Assembly (NCBI GenBank): GCA_002328495.1
Contig: DCUJ01000004.1
Location: forward strand, 163,570-227,569
From: Sulfurospirillum sp. UBA2217
Lineage (GTDB): Bacteria > Campylobacterota > Campylobacteria > Campylobacterales > Sulfurospirillaceae
Length of the DNA: 64,000 nt
Direction of reading: 5' to 3'
In this document: piece after piece, positions 8,976-19,085 of the stretch
Layout of the letters: each line of letters opens with the position of its first letter
How positions within the stretch are numbered: the stretch's first letter is position 1
Made by a program: the position numbers and the translations under genes
The notes under the pieces: model-generated
The model's database searches: none
What the model was told of the DNA's origin: nothing
What the model saw: only the letters and a program-made list of their open reading frames with translations

Positions 8976-11900
8976 TTACTCCTCTTTGGATGCGCTAAAA
9001 AGGTGCTTTACATCTTCGAGCATCATATAAATAGCGGGAACAAATATTAAGGAAATGACGGTTGAAAACAAAATGCCATAACCCAAAGAAATTGCCATAG
9101 GAATCATAAATTTAGCTTGGATGGAGGTTTCATAAATCATAGGAGCCAATCCACCAAAGGTTGTTGCTGTAGTAAGCAAAATAGGTCGAAAACGTCGGGT
9201 TGCCGCCATCACAACAGCTTCATAGGCACTGTGCCCTTGTTTGCGCATTTGGTTGGCATAATCTACCAAAACCAAGGTGTCGTTGACCACCACGCCGCAC
9301 AATGCCACAATTCCCATGATGCTAATCATACTTAAACTGTATCCTAAAAGCATATGTCCTAAAAACGCACCCACGATGCCATAAGGAATCGCAAGCATGA
9401 TGATGAGAGGTTGGGTGTAGCTGGCAAAGGGGATGGCTAGCATGATGTAAAGAATGGCTAGAACTAACACAAAGCTGGAGAGAAGATTTTTTCCACTCTC
9501 TTTAATATCGGCTTGTACCCCTTGATAAGAGATTTCCAGTTCGGGAAATTGTTGTTGTAAAAGAGGAATAAACTCTTTATCCAAAGAAGCAATGACTTGT
9601 GGGGTATCACGTTCTGGTTCTACATTGGCGGTGACATTGACCACGCGTTTGCCATCTCTGCGTGAAATCTTGGTATACGCATTGCCTTCCATCATACGCG
9701 CAACTTCACTTAATCGAACCAATCCCCCCGAGGGAGTTTTGATTAAAAAGGTAGCAAGATCGCTCATGCTGTTCCGCTCATTTTCCTCAAGGCGCACCAT
9801 GACTTTCATCTCATTGCGACCTCTTTGTTCACGAATGGATTCTTTACCGTATGTGGCATAACGCACTTGACGTGCAATTTCATAGGCACTCAGTCCTAGT
9901 TTTTGACCCAAGGGAAGCAGTTCAAAATCAATTTGACGTTTACCAGTAGAGATACCATTGTCGATGTCTTTGGTGATGGAAAATGTTTTGAGGTCTTCGG
10001 CTAAGTTTTTGGCAGCATTTTCGAGTAAAATGGGATCGCGATGGCTCAATTCAACCGTCAACGAAGAGCGACCACCGCTAGGACCTCCGATATCTTTTTT
10101 GAGCACCAATGAGTCAATGCCAGGAAGTTTTCCAATATGCTTACGCCATAATTGATTAAAATCCCCTGTAGAAATGTTACGTAGTTCTCCATCAATGAGG
10201 TAGAACGTGACTTGAATACTGTTTTCATTGATATAACTTTTATATCCTTGGTTCAGCCCCACTTCTCCGACTTCATCCATGGTTTTCAGACCCGCTTCGA
10301 TGATGCGTTGATTGAGGGCTTCAATGGTGGAACGAGGAGCTCCAATAGGAACACTAACATAGGCTACAGCGCGGTTAGACTCGACACGAGGCATCATTTC
10401 AAATCCCAATCGACCACTCTTGGCATACGCTAAAACGATAGCAAGAAGCATCAATCCAGAGATAATTGTGGTGTATCGATGCTCCATGCACAGACGTAAA
10501 AAAGGTTGGTAGTATGTCTCCACGAAGTAACTAAACGCCTTAGCAAAGCGTTGTTGGTGATGATGCATGAAATGCGCCACCCCTTTGGTTGCTGTGCTTT
10601 CTTTGAATGCAAGGTGCGCGGGGAGGATGAGTAATGACTCAATCCAAGAAATAGCAAAAACAACTGCGACAACGACAGGAATCGCATAAAAGGTTTTTCC
10701 AAGCATCCCTGGAAGAAAAATCAAGGGGATAAATGCAACGATATTGGTGATGATACTAAATGAGATAGGCATAATGATATCTTTTGTGCCTTGTATCGCA
10801 GCATCCACATAGTTCATACCGCGTTGTTTGTACTCATAAATATTTTCACCCACAATAATCGCATCATCCACGACAATTCCAAGCGCTATAATATAGGCAA
10901 ACATTGAGATCATATTGATGGAAACACCGAAATATTCTAAAAAGAGCAAAGAGCCTAAAAAGGAGGTTGGAATGCCTAGAGCTACCCAAAATGCCAGTTT
11001 AAATTCGAGCAACAATCCAAGAATCAATAAGACCAGAGCAAGTCCAAACAGTCCATTTTTAACCAAAAGTTCTAAACGTAAGTCGTATGTTTTGGAGCTG
11101 TCGTCGTTGACAACGATTCCATAAGGAGAGGGAAGTTCCTTTTGGATGCTCTCAAGCACACTGTGTGCGGCTTGGGAGACTTCTTTAGGGGTCTCTTTAC
11201 CGATGCGATACACTTCAAGTTCTATGGCAGGTTGATTATTGTAAGTAAATGCACTATTGTCATCGTAAAAACCCTCTTTTAGCATTGCGATATCGCCTAA
11301 GCGGATACTCTCACCATTGGTACTGGTGATGATGGGAAGTTGTGCAAATCCCTCCGCATTGGTTTTACGTGTTTTCACCCGAAGGAGAAGCTCCCCAGCA
11401 CTGGTCTTAATGCTTCCACCTGAGAGCTCAACTGACTCTTTTGCGATGATGTCAGAAATATTTTGCGCTGAGAGTCCATAGGTTTGAAGGCTTAGAGGAT
11501 TGAGAGTGATCTCTACTTCATGCGTTTTGGCTCCAATGAGTTCTACTTGTGAAATGTTGGGACTTTGGAGTAACTTATCGCGTGCGCGTTCGGCAAATTC
11601 ACGTAACATAAGAGGATCATTGCCTCCATAAACACTTAAAGAGACGACGCGACGTTTACGATTGCTCATCGAGACGATAGGCTTTTCCGCATCTTCTGGA
11701 AACGTGGTAATGCTATCGATACCTTGCTGAATGTCTTGATAGGTTTTATTTTTATTGGTTTTTTCGATGAGTTCGGCAATGATTTGAGCATTGTTCTCTT
11801 TGGCTGTCGCCGTGATTTGTTTGACTCCTTCGATGCCTTTTATTTTTTCTTCAATGGCTAAAATAACCCCTTGTTCCACCTCCTCAGGGCTTGCTCCTGG

Positions 11901-12074
11901 ATAGGCAACGGTGATGGTGACAACATCGAGTTCAAATTCAGGAAAGACCTCTTTTTTGATGAAAAATCCCATATAAACACCACCAACGAGAAAAATAAGC
12001 ATGATGATGTTGGCGGTAACTTTGTTTTTAACCAACCATGCGATGATGGAGTTTGGTTCTTTGTGTGGCATCAT
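8976..12074 (-). CDS. RND efflux pump, AcrB/HAE1-like inner-membrane transporter
   Basis: 1032 residues, usual size for AcrB/MexB-type pumps. Seen: N-terminal helix then KKEVFPEFELDVVTITVAYPGASPEEVE, the hallmark of RND porter domains; two sets of membrane helices (about 330-540 and 845-1020) with GIVVDDAIIVGENIYE carrying the proton-relay acidic pair in TM4. It uses proton influx to expel substrates through the partner adaptor and outer-membrane channel encoded just upstream. The start overlaps the adaptor gene by 4 bp. Closest in feel to the drug/metabolite pumps rather than metal pumps; substrate unknown. Confidence 0.92.
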   Translation of the reverse strand: MMPHKEPNSIIAWLVKNKVTANIIMLIFLVGGVYMGFFIKKEVFPEFELDVVTITVAYPGASPEEVEQGVILAIEEKIKGIEGVKQITATAKENNAQIIAELIEKTNKNKTYQDIQQGIDSITTFPEDAEKPIVSMSNRKRRVVSLSVYGGNDPLMLREFAERARDKLLQSPNISQVELIGAKTHEVEITLNPLSLQTYGLSAQNISDIIAKESVELSGGSIKTSAGELLLRVKTRKTNAEGFAQLPIITSTNGESIRLGDIAMLKEGFYDDNSAFTYNNQPAIELEVYRIGKETPKEVSQAAHSVLESIQKELPSPYGIVVNDDSSKTYDLRLELLVKNGLFGLALVLLILGLLLEFKLAFWVALGIPTSFLGSLLFLEYFGVSINMISMFAYIIALGIVVDDAIIVGENIYEYKQRGMNYVDAAIQGTKDIIMPISFSIITNIVAFIPLIFLPGMLGKTFYAIPVVVAVVFAISWIESLLILPAHLAFKESTATKGVAHFMHHHQQRFAKAFSYFVETYYQPFLRLCMEHRYTTIISGLMLLAIVLAYAKSGRLGFEMMPRVESNRAVAYVSVPIGAPRSTIEALNQRIIEAGLKTMDEVGEVGLNQGYKSYINENSIQVTFYLIDGELRNISTGDFNQLWRKHIGKLPGIDSLVLKKDIGGPSGGRSSLTVELSHRDPILLENAAKNLAEDLKTFSITKDIDNGISTGKRQIDFELLPLGQKLGLSAYEIARQVRYATYGKESIREQRGRNEMKVMVRLEENERNSMSDLATFLIKTPSGGLVRLSEVARMMEGNAYTKISRRDGKRVVNVTANVEPERDTPQVIASLDKEFIPLLQQQFPELEISYQGVQADIKESGKNLLSSFVLVLAILYIMLAIPFASYTQPLIIMLAIPYGIVGAFLGHMLLGYSLSMISIMGIVALCGVVVNDTLVLVDYANQMRKQGHSAYEAVVMAATRRFRPILLTTATTFGGLAPMIYETSIQAKFMIPMAISLGYGILFSTVISLIFVPAIYMMLEDVKHLFSASKEE

Positions 12075-13258
12075 TGTTTCCCTTTGCCCTTCGCTTCGGT
12101 TATCTCTTGAAGTGCCATACCTTCTACGGCTGTGGTTAAGTAGGTGGTGATGATTTTATCTGTTGGCAAAATGCCTTCTTGAACAAGGGCAAACTCTTTC
12201 TCTTTTGCCAATACCGTGATGGGTTTGATGTGAAGTTTTTGAGATTCATTCATCACCCACAGGGTATCATTAGCCCGTAAAAGTTTGATAGGCACCACCA
12301 TCACATTTTCAAAATGTTTGAGTGCCATATCGATGGTAAGGGTTTCTCCTAACAAGAGTGAAGGTGTTTTGGCATTTTTGTGCACCTTCAATCCCAATGG
12401 GTCCTCAATGGTAATAAGAATTTTTGGCTGTTTTGTCGTGGTATCAAGTTCGGGTAAGAGTTTTGTAATAGAAGCCTTTACATGTAAAGGGGTGTCGCTT
12501 TTGCGCAAACGAACACTTAAGCGTTTTAATTCATCGTGAGAAAGGTTGTTTAAAAATGTAGCGGCTTGGCTAGGTAAGGTTGCCGTGAGCCAATACGTAT
12601 CACTTGCGACCATCTCCACTAAGGTGTTTTGAGCACTGATATAATTGCCAAGTTCGGCTTTTTTCTGAGTGATAATGCCATCAAAGGGTGCAGTGATGTG
12701 ACACTCTTTGAGATTGTTTTTCGCTGTTTTTAGGGATGCCTCAAGACTTGCTATCGAGGCTTTTGCTTGGATGAGTTGAGGCTCACGGAGTAGCAAAGAA
12801 CGACTCAGCCCCACAGGCTCAATATTGGAGAGTGCTAACTCTTTTTTAGCAGAAGCTTGTTGTCCCTCTTCGATCATCAAAGCAGCTTTAGCGGAGGAGA
12901 GTTGGGCTTCGAGTTGAGCGATTGATGCTTCATAATCCGTGGGATCAATCTGTGCCAAGAGTGTCCCTTTGCGAACAAACGTTCCAGGGGTTAATTCAGG
13001 GCTAATGGCAGTAATTTTACCAGAGACTTTAGAGCTTAACACCCCTTTTTGCGACGCTTCAATACTGCCTACGGTGGAGAGTGTGAGGGTGTGTGCTTTG
13101 GGTTGAAGGGTGGTTGTTTGTACCAATAGCCCTGAAGTAGCTGGTTTTTGTGTTTGTGCTTGTGGTGCCGTGGTCATGAGTTGTTTGATGATGAAAGCAC
13201 CAAGAATGATAATGAGTAGAGGCACAAGTAGTTTTAAGAGGATAGGGCTATTTTTCAT
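12071..13258 (-). CDS. RND periplasmic adaptor (membrane fusion protein)
   Basis: About 395 residues: a signal-anchor helix near the N-terminus, a lipoyl half-motif GSIEASQKGVLSSKVSGKI, a coiled-coil hairpin rich in Ala/Glu/Leu (about 95-185), and the second lipoyl half ITAPFDGIITQKKAELGNYIS. This is the AcrA-like adaptor bridging the RND pump and the TolC-type channel. I place the start at the ATG at 13258, preceded by CTGGAG, not at the upstream in-frame codon that would overlap the channel gene more. A TTTACATGTAAA palindrome (12477-12488) encodes LHVK. Confidence 0.88.
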   Translation of the reverse strand: MKNSPILLKLLVPLLIIILGAFIIKQLMTTAPQAQTQKPATSGLLVQTTTLQPKAHTLTLSTVGSIEASQKGVLSSKVSGKITAISPELTPGTFVRKGTLLAQIDPTDYEASIAQLEAQLSSAKAALMIEEGQQASAKKELALSNIEPVGLSRSLLLREPQLIQAKASIASLEASLKTAKNNLKECHITAPFDGIITQKKAELGNYISAQNTLVEMVASDTYWLTATLPSQAATFLNNLSHDELKRLSVRLRKSDTPLHVKASITKLLPELDTTTKQPKILITIEDPLGLKVHKNAKTPSLLLGETLTIDMALKHFENVMVVPIKLLRANDTLWVMNESQKLHIKPITVLAKEKEFALVQEGILPTDKIITTYLTTAVEGMALQEITEAKGKGKQ

Positions 13259-14624
13259 ACGAACTCCAGTCTTCAAGAATAGATTGATCTAAAAAACCAC
13301 CGGCTAAAGAGCGATGGAGGGCAATACGGTATTTAATAAGTTCAAGTTGCTTGTTTAAATGGGTTTGTTCTAAGTCGTGTAAACTCTGTTGCGCATTAAG
13401 GACGCTTATATACTCGACCACACCTAAGAGGTATTTTTCGCGTTGTCGTTCAAAAATAGTGTACGCTAGATTTATACGAGTTTTTAGCTGATGAAGATAC
13501 TCACTTAAGTTTATTTCACGACTCAGTGCCTCTTGGACTTCTCCAAAGGCTTGAAGCAATACCTGTTTGTAGTTTAAAGAACGCTCTTTGGAGACAAAAT
13601 GGGCTTGTTTCACAAGGGCTTCTTTTGCCCCTCCATCAAAAAGTGTTCCACTAATGCTTGCCATTGCGGTGCCGATGATAGTGTCCAAGAGGTCTGAAAA
13701 ATGGGTTACACTTTTAAGACTTCCCACGCTTAAAGAGAAATTGAGGCTTGGATATTGGTTTTTAATGGCTTCAGCTAAGGATGCATTGGCAGAGGCTAAT
13801 GTGTAGTAGGCTTGTTTAACATCAGGCCTAGCGAGCAATTTTGTTGCTGGAATGCCTACTTCTGGAGGAGAGGCTAAGCTTATAAGTTTTGCATGTTCAG
13901 CCAGAGGAAATTCTTCTAAGACGGAACGTCCAAGCAAGAGGTTGATGGCGCGTTTATGCGCATCAATATCGCTTTGAAGGGTTGTCATCTGAGTGTTTAA
14001 AGAGGCGATGAGTTGCTCTTGTTGCCATACGTCGGTGATAGAATTTTTACCGCTTTCATATTTGAAGTTAGTAATCGCCAAAACTTTTTGCGCCACGCTT
14101 CGTTGCTCTCTCAACAACGCTAAACTTTCACGTTTGTATGCAAGGGTGTACCATGTGTTTGCCAGTTCTGCGATGAGAGAAATGGTGTTGATGTGCAAGG
14201 CTTCAAAGTTGGCTAAAAAGCTATTTTCGGAGGCGGTTAGCGCATCGCGTTTTTTACCAAATAAATCAACTTCGTACGAAGTACTTAGACTTGCAAGATA
14301 GGTGTCGGCATACGACTCAACCCCTTTAAGTTCGTTTTGAACGCTACTGCTTACACTCATACTGATGGAGGGTAAAAGGGCTGCCTCTTTGGTATGCACG
14401 GCAGCAAAAGATTGCAAAACGCGCTGTTTTGCCATATCTAAAGAGAGGTTTTCACGCAGAAGTGTCTCCGCCAACGTGTTTAAAGAGGCATCTCCCAATT
14501 CACGCCACCATGTATCAGCACTTATTTGTTTGGGCGGTGGGGCAACAAGCGGTGGCGGTGTTGGTGAGAGACAACCGCTGAGAAAAAAGGACAGGACAAG
14601 CAAGACCCACGAAGTGCGTTTCAT
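13248..14624 (-). CDS. TolC-family outer-membrane efflux lipoprotein (NodT-like)
   Basis: 458 residues with a lipoprotein signal (LSFFLSGC, lipidated Cys at residue 18), then the long helical repeats of outer-membrane efflux proteins, with LLGRSV and a second repeat. Members form trimeric channels spanning the outer membrane and periplasm. First gene of the operon: channel, adaptor, pump, two DUF155 proteins. A good GGGAG lies before the ATG. Confidence 0.9.
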   Translation of the reverse strand: MKRTSWVLLVLSFFLSGCLSPTPPPLVAPPPKQISADTWWRELGDASLNTLAETLLRENLSLDMAKQRVLQSFAAVHTKEAALLPSISMSVSSSVQNELKGVESYADTYLASLSTSYEVDLFGKKRDALTASENSFLANFEALHINTISLIAELANTWYTLAYKRESLALLREQRSVAQKVLAITNFKYESGKNSITDVWQQEQLIASLNTQMTTLQSDIDAHKRAINLLLGRSVLEEFPLAEHAKLISLASPPEVGIPATKLLARPDVKQAYYTLASANASLAEAIKNQYPSLNFSLSVGSLKSVTHFSDLLDTIIGTAMASISGTLFDGGAKEALVKQAHFVSKERSLNYKQVLLQAFGEVQEALSREINLSEYLHQLKTRINLAYTIFERQREKYLLGVVEYISVLNAQQSLHDLEQTHLNKQLELIKYRIALHRSLAGGFLDQSILEDWSSYEK

Positions 14625-14658
14625 TCAATCTCCCAAAGTTTTTAAAAGTAATGAGTGT

Positions 14659-14706
14659 ATTATACAGAGAACTCTATTAACAAAATGTTACCAAATGCGT
14701 TATAAT
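14659..14706. promoter_or_regulatory. Divergent promoters for the efflux operon and proC
   Basis: Rightward: TTAACA (14677-14682), 18-bp spacer, TATAAT (14701-14706), a good sigma-70-like promoter ending 23 bp before the proC ATG. Leftward: a perfect TATAAT on the minus strand (14664-14659) 35 bp upstream of the NodT-like gene, with no convincing -35. The two overlap, so expression of the pump operon and proC may interfere. Confidence 0.55.
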
Positions 14707-14729
14707 GCTTCAAAAACGAGGATTTTGGT

Positions 14730-15473
14730 ATGAAATTATTGTTAATTGGTGCAGGGAACATGGGTGGAGCGATGCTTCAAGGCTTACATGTAAAGAATAT
14801 TACCGTTGTGGAACGTGACGCATCAAGAGCAGAGGTTTTAAAAAAACTCTATCCTTCACTTCGCATTGTAGGAGAAATCCCTTCCCTAGATGGGTATGTT
14901 GTCATTCTTGCGATTAAACCTCAGGTCTTTGGTGCGCTTCATACCACAGGTATGGCAGAGGCGGTTATCTCCATTATGGCGGGGATTACTCTTGAGAGTC
15001 TTAAAAAAGGTATCCACGCTAAAGCCTACATTCGCTCTATGCCCAATATGGCAGCTCTCGTGTGCAAATCAGCCACCTCTGTGTGTGGTGATAGCCATTT
15101 TAAAGCCGAAGCCATTGAGATTTTAAGTACGATTGGGAGTTGTTTTTGGCTGGAGAGTGAAAAAGAACTGGACATTGCGATGGGTCTAGCTGGGTGTGCT
15201 CCTGCGTGGGTTGCTTTAGTGGCAGAAGCGCTCAGTGATGGTGCGGTCAATCTTGGATTGAAACGCGAGCTCAGCTATCCTATCATTGCGAGCTTATTTG
15301 AAGGGATGGGAGAGATGCTTAAATATGAACACCCTGCTTTAATCAAAGATAAAGTGATGTCACCAGCAGGTACAACGGTGGCTGGGTATAAAAAACTTGA
15401 AGAGGGAAGGGTGAGAGATAGTTTCATCAAAGCGATGGAAGCATCGTATGAGAGAGCTAAAAAACTGGGTTAA
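14730..15473 (+). CDS. proC: Pyrroline-5-carboxylate reductase
   Basis: 247 residues. N-terminal Rossmann motif LIGAGNMGGAML binds NAD(P)H, and the C-terminal helical dimerisation domain has the ProC signature DKVMSPAGTTVAGYKKLEEG. It catalyses the last step of proline synthesis from glutamate. A TTACATGTAA palindrome at 14784 encodes LHVK within the first 25 residues. It overlaps the convergent carboxypeptidase gene by 4 bp. Confidence 0.93.
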   Translation: MKLLLIGAGNMGGAMLQGLHVKNITVVERDASRAEVLKKLYPSLRIVGEIPSLDGYVVILAIKPQVFGALHTTGMAEAVISIMAGITLESLKKGIHAKAYIRSMPNMAALVCKSATSVCGDSHFKAEAIEILSTIGSCFWLESEKELDIAMGLAGCAPAWVALVAEALSDGAVNLGLKRELSYPIIASLFEGMGEMLKYEHPALIKDKVMSPAGTTVAGYKKLEEGRVRDSFIKAMEASYERAKKLG

Positions 15474-16399
15474 AGTTTAGCAAGTTTTATGGGTGTTTTT
15501 TTGATTGTTTTTGCTTTTGGTTGTGTCTTTTTTGGAGTTACGGCTCTGGAATTTTGAGGTGTTTTTTGCTTGGTATCCGTTAAGTCTGGCATCACATCAT
15601 CTAAAATCAATCGGATATTTTTCCAACGCTGTTCTGAGTTGAGCATGACCACCAAAACATCTTTATTACCATTTTTAGCCCGTGCGATAAGGCAAGGACC
15701 AGCTTTTTGCGTGTAACCTGTTTTAATACCTACAGCGTATTTGTAACTGTTGAGAAGTTTGTTGTGTGTGTAGGCGGCATAATGTCTTTTAGTATTGAGG
15801 GCTTTAAAATCATGACGTTTCAGTTTTGCCATTTCATTAAAAGAGCTATTTCGAATTGCATATTCACTCATCACCAATAAATCAAGAGCGGTAGAGTAAT
15901 GAGAGCCAATGTCAAAGCCACACGGATTGGTGAAATTGGTCTGTTTCATCCCAATTTTTTTAGCTTTTTGGTTCATTTGATTCGCAAAACGATCCACATC
16001 CCCATCCCCCAAATAAATACCGATTGCCATGGCTGCGTCATTGGCAGACATCACCATCGCTGCTTTGACCAAATCACGCAGGTAAAATTTCTCCCCCACG
16101 CGTAAACCCGCTTTTGTTGGCTCAACGCTAATCATCTCTTTGGTAATCGTAACAACGTCATTCATGCGACCACTCTCAATCGCCAAAAGAGCTGTCATGA
16201 TTTTAGTAAGGCTTGCGGGTTGATTGATTTTTTGTGCATCTTTTGTGAAAATAAGTTGTTTGGAATTCATGTCTTTTGCAATGAGTGCATCGACATTTTT
16301 GTTAATACGATCAGCGGTCTCTTTATCGAGATAATTGGCATGAAGTGTGAGAGAAAACAGACATACGGTAGTAAAAGAAACGAATAATTTATAAATCAT
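15470..16399 (-). CDS. D-alanyl-D-alanine carboxypeptidase (S11 family)
   Basis: 309 residues with a signal peptide ending near ALHAN. All three active-site motifs are present: SLTK (Ser63-Lys66), SAN (118-120) and KTG (226-228). This penicillin-binding enzyme of the DacA/PBP5 class removes the terminal D-Ala of peptidoglycan pentapeptides in the periplasm. The C-terminal tail is lysine-rich and shorter than in PBP5, and I see no clear C-terminal amphipathic anchor. The gene stands alone, convergent with proC. Confidence 0.9.
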   Translation of the reverse strand: MIYKLFVSFTTVCLFSLTLHANYLDKETADRINKNVDALIAKDMNSKQLIFTKDAQKINQPASLTKIMTALLAIESGRMNDVVTITKEMISVEPTKAGLRVGEKFYLRDLVKAAMVMSANDAAMAIGIYLGDGDVDRFANQMNQKAKKIGMKQTNFTNPCGFDIGSHYSTALDLLVMSEYAIRNSSFNEMAKLKRHDFKALNTKRHYAAYTHNKLLNSYKYAVGIKTGYTQKAGPCLIARAKNGNKDVLVVMLNSEQRWKNIRLILDDVMPDLTDTKQKTPQNSRAVTPKKTQPKAKTIKKTPIKLAKL

Positions 16400-16544
16400 G
16401 ACACTCTTTTCAAAATAGTTTATTTGGATTTTAGTTAAACTTTATTAAAACTTTCCTTTGAAAAAGGCTATTTTAAAGGCTTTTCTTTGATTTGCTGTGA
16501 GGTAAGTGTATATCGACACGTTTTTACAAATGCAGAAGGTATGT

Positions 16545-18482
16545 TCAAAGATATTCTTTGTGGCGTAATGCGATCTCTTTAAATTGTTCCTTTAGGACAA
16601 AGAATGCTTTGATAATCGTGGGATCAAAATGAACGCCATCTCCACCCATAATGATTGCTTCTGCTTCTTCAAAATCCATAGCTTCTTTGTAACAGCGTCG
16701 GCTAATGAGCGCATCATAGACATCGGCAAGTGCCATCAATCGTCCCTCGAGAGGAATTTCCTCTCCTTTAAGCCCTTGTGGGTAGCCTGAGCCGTTCCAT
16801 TTTTCATGATGGGTATGTGCAATATTGGCAGCAATGGTTAAAAACTCATTGGTTTTGTTATAGCTATTGATGGCATTTTCGATAATGGTTCCCCCAATGG
16901 AAGCATGCTTTCTCATAATGTGCATCTCTTCTTCATCTAAACGCCCCTGTTTTTGTAAAATGGCATCGGGGATACCCACTTTTCCAATATCATGCAAGGG
17001 GGCAGCTCGATACATCAAATCAATGATGTGAGGGGTAAGTGTGTTTTTGTAAAATCCATTACGGTGTAAAAACTCTGCCAAAATTTTGACATACTCTTTC
17101 GTACGAACAATATGTGCTCCCGTTTCAACATCACGACTCTCGGCCACCATGGTCATACTATCAATGGTAGCTGAATGGGCTTCTCCTAAATCTTCTAAAA
17201 ACTGTTTACGCTCAACATAATGTAAAACAGCAAAGAAGAGAGAAATCATAAAAAATAAAAATAAAAAAGGAACGAGAAAATATCCCAAAGAAGCGTATAA
17301 GGAGTTTTGTAAAAAGAGTCCCATCAAACCTATCGATGCAAAGCATGATACTAAAAAGACTCCCCACGAGTAAAGATAATGTTTTTTTGTCACCAACCAT
17401 ACAAGAATCAAGCCGATTAGAAAGGAAAAAGCAAAAGAAATTTTTTTTGAGATTTCAGGTTGGTAGAGAAGGTTTTGATGGAGCATGTTTTCCAATAATG
17501 AAGCATGGACAAAGAGACCAGGGACAATTTCTCCATTAGGCGTTACAAATTGGTCGTATAAACCTGTGGCAGTAGCTCCCAATAGAACTAATTTACCCGT
17601 AAATAAGGAAGGATCGACATTCCCAGAGGCAACATCGGACGCTGAAATGCGCTGAAACGATTTTTTAGAGTAGAGATAATTAAGCACACCTGCATTTTCA
17701 TCTGTTGTGATGGTTTTATCTAAAAAAGAGAATTTTAAAGCTTGCGTTAGTGAAGAGGTTCTCTCCCATGTGGTGGTAGGGTCGATTTGTTGCAACATGG
17801 CGATTGCTAGGGAAGGAAGGATTTCATTGTGATGTTTTAGAGCCAAAAGTTGTCGTCTAAAGACACCATCACCATCTACCGCAGCATTGATAAAGCCTAT
17901 CCCTTTAGCAGAGGTTTGAAGGATGGGAATGTTACACAAAAGATGTTTGGTCTCGTGTAGGGGCAGTGATGCACTTCCTTTTAAAGGTGTCGTGAAAGAG
18001 CAGGAGGTATTACCACCATCTTTAGAGGCAAAAATGGGCAAGACACTTCTTCCTTTTTCTAAAACACTCCCCAACAAGATGTCGTGATCTTGCAAAAATG
18101 AGGGTAACCCTTCGATGGTTACATCAAGATTAAAGCGTGTGTTGTAAAATGATTTTAGATGAATGGGTGACGTGCGGTCTGCTTCGGGAAAAAGAATATC
18201 GATACCCAAAGCAGAGGGCTGTCCTTTGAGGATTTCTTGAATTACTTTGGCGGTAATAATTCTAGGCCATGGCCATTGTCCCATTTGTGCTAAGCTTTTT
18301 TCATCAATCTCCACAATCAAAGTGGATGGAAATGGCTTATTTGGCTCTGAATGCAATGTGGCGGAGGCTATATCCAGTAGGCGAAAATCCACAAAAGGAA
18401 CAACGCCACTTAGATAGACAAGGGCATGCAAGCCAACCGTTAAGGCAACAATTCCCAGTAAACGTCCAAGTCGTCTGAGCAT
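16545..18482 (-). CDS. CHASE2 sensor with HD-GYP c-di-GMP phosphodiesterase
   Basis: 645 residues: an N-terminal helix, a periplasmic CHASE2 domain (about 35-335, starting VDFRLLDIA and containing EIDEKSLAQMGQWPWPR), three membrane helices (about 340-415), and an HD-GYP domain with HDIGKVGIPDAIL and HHEKWNGSGYPQGLKGEEIP. HD-GYP enzymes hydrolyse c-di-GMP; the metal and GYP residues are all there, so it should be active. It is the last gene of an operon with an OmpA-like lipoprotein (1 bp upstream) and a FecR protein, a combination often seen with CHASE2 sensors and suggesting that envelope state is sensed. Confidence 0.88.
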   Translation of the reverse strand: MLRRLGRLLGIVALTVGLHALVYLSGVVPFVDFRLLDIASATLHSEPNKPFPSTLIVEIDEKSLAQMGQWPWPRIITAKVIQEILKGQPSALGIDILFPEADRTSPIHLKSFYNTRFNLDVTIEGLPSFLQDHDILLGSVLEKGRSVLPIFASKDGGNTSCSFTTPLKGSASLPLHETKHLLCNIPILQTSAKGIGFINAAVDGDGVFRRQLLALKHHNEILPSLAIAMLQQIDPTTTWERTSSLTQALKFSFLDKTITTDENAGVLNYLYSKKSFQRISASDVASGNVDPSLFTGKLVLLGATATGLYDQFVTPNGEIVPGLFVHASLLENMLHQNLLYQPEISKKISFAFSFLIGLILVWLVTKKHYLYSWGVFLVSCFASIGLMGLFLQNSLYASLGYFLVPFLFLFFMISLFFAVLHYVERKQFLEDLGEAHSATIDSMTMVAESRDVETGAHIVRTKEYVKILAEFLHRNGFYKNTLTPHIIDLMYRAAPLHDIGKVGIPDAILQKQGRLDEEEMHIMRKHASIGGTIIENAINSYNKTNEFLTIAANIAHTHHEKWNGSGYPQGLKGEEIPLEGRLMALADVYDALISRRCYKEAMDFEEAEAIIMGGDGVHFDPTIIKAFFVLKEQFKEIALRHKEYL

Positions 18483-18483
18483 A

Positions 18484-19077
18484 TTAGCGAATTAAGATTT
18501 CTACACGTCTATTTTTAGGTTCACTGACGCCATCTTTGGTAGGAATAATAGGGTCTTCCTCTCCATAGGACTCAACAGTGATGGCTCTAATATCTAAACT
18601 TTGTTTACTAAACCATGTGTGCACACTCTTGGCGCGATTGAGTGAAAGGGTGATATTGTAGTGTGTTGAGCCTGCTCGATCAGCATGTCCAATGATATTG
18701 ACATCGCAAGGGGTTCTCTCTTTGATAGACTGTTCGATCAAAGTAAAGAGTTTTTCAGACTCTTCGGTAAGCACTGTTCCTCCTGATTTAAAATAGAGTA
18801 AAAAGCTAACGGGGGGTTTGGGTGCCTTTGCAATCAGTGCTCCAAATTGTTTTTGAACATCCTCTTGTGTTAAGACTTTAGGAGCGGAGGGTGTTTCTTT
18901 AGCGGATGAAATTTTTGTTTGTCCACGAGGCACATTAATGACTTGTTCTCCCGCTTGTGTTTTAACCACAACAGCACTACTTTCTTTTGAACCTTCCAAT
19001 AAGATAACTTGCGTGCTAGCGCAACCGCCAAAGAAGATAAAGAAGAGTGTAATAAACACGAGATGTAAGGTTTTCAT
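18484..19077 (-). CDS. OmpA-family peptidoglycan-binding lipoprotein
   Basis: 197 residues. Lipobox IFFGGCAST at about residues 15-22, a low-complexity linker, and a C-terminal OmpA domain with NIIGHADRAGSTHYN and NRRVEI, the peptidoglycan-binding signature. It should tether the envelope to the wall. Placed between the FecR protein and the CHASE2-HD-GYP protein in one operon. Confidence 0.85.
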   Translation of the reverse strand: MKTLHLVFITLFFIFFGGCASTQVILLEGSKESSAVVVKTQAGEQVINVPRGQTKISSAKETPSAPKVLTQEDVQKQFGALIAKAPKPPVSFLLYFKSGGTVLTEESEKLFTLIEQSIKERTPCDVNIIGHADRAGSTHYNITLSLNRAKSVHTWFSKQSLDIRAITVESYGEEDPIIPTKDGVSEPKNRRVEILIR

Positions 19078-19085
19078 AAATGCTC

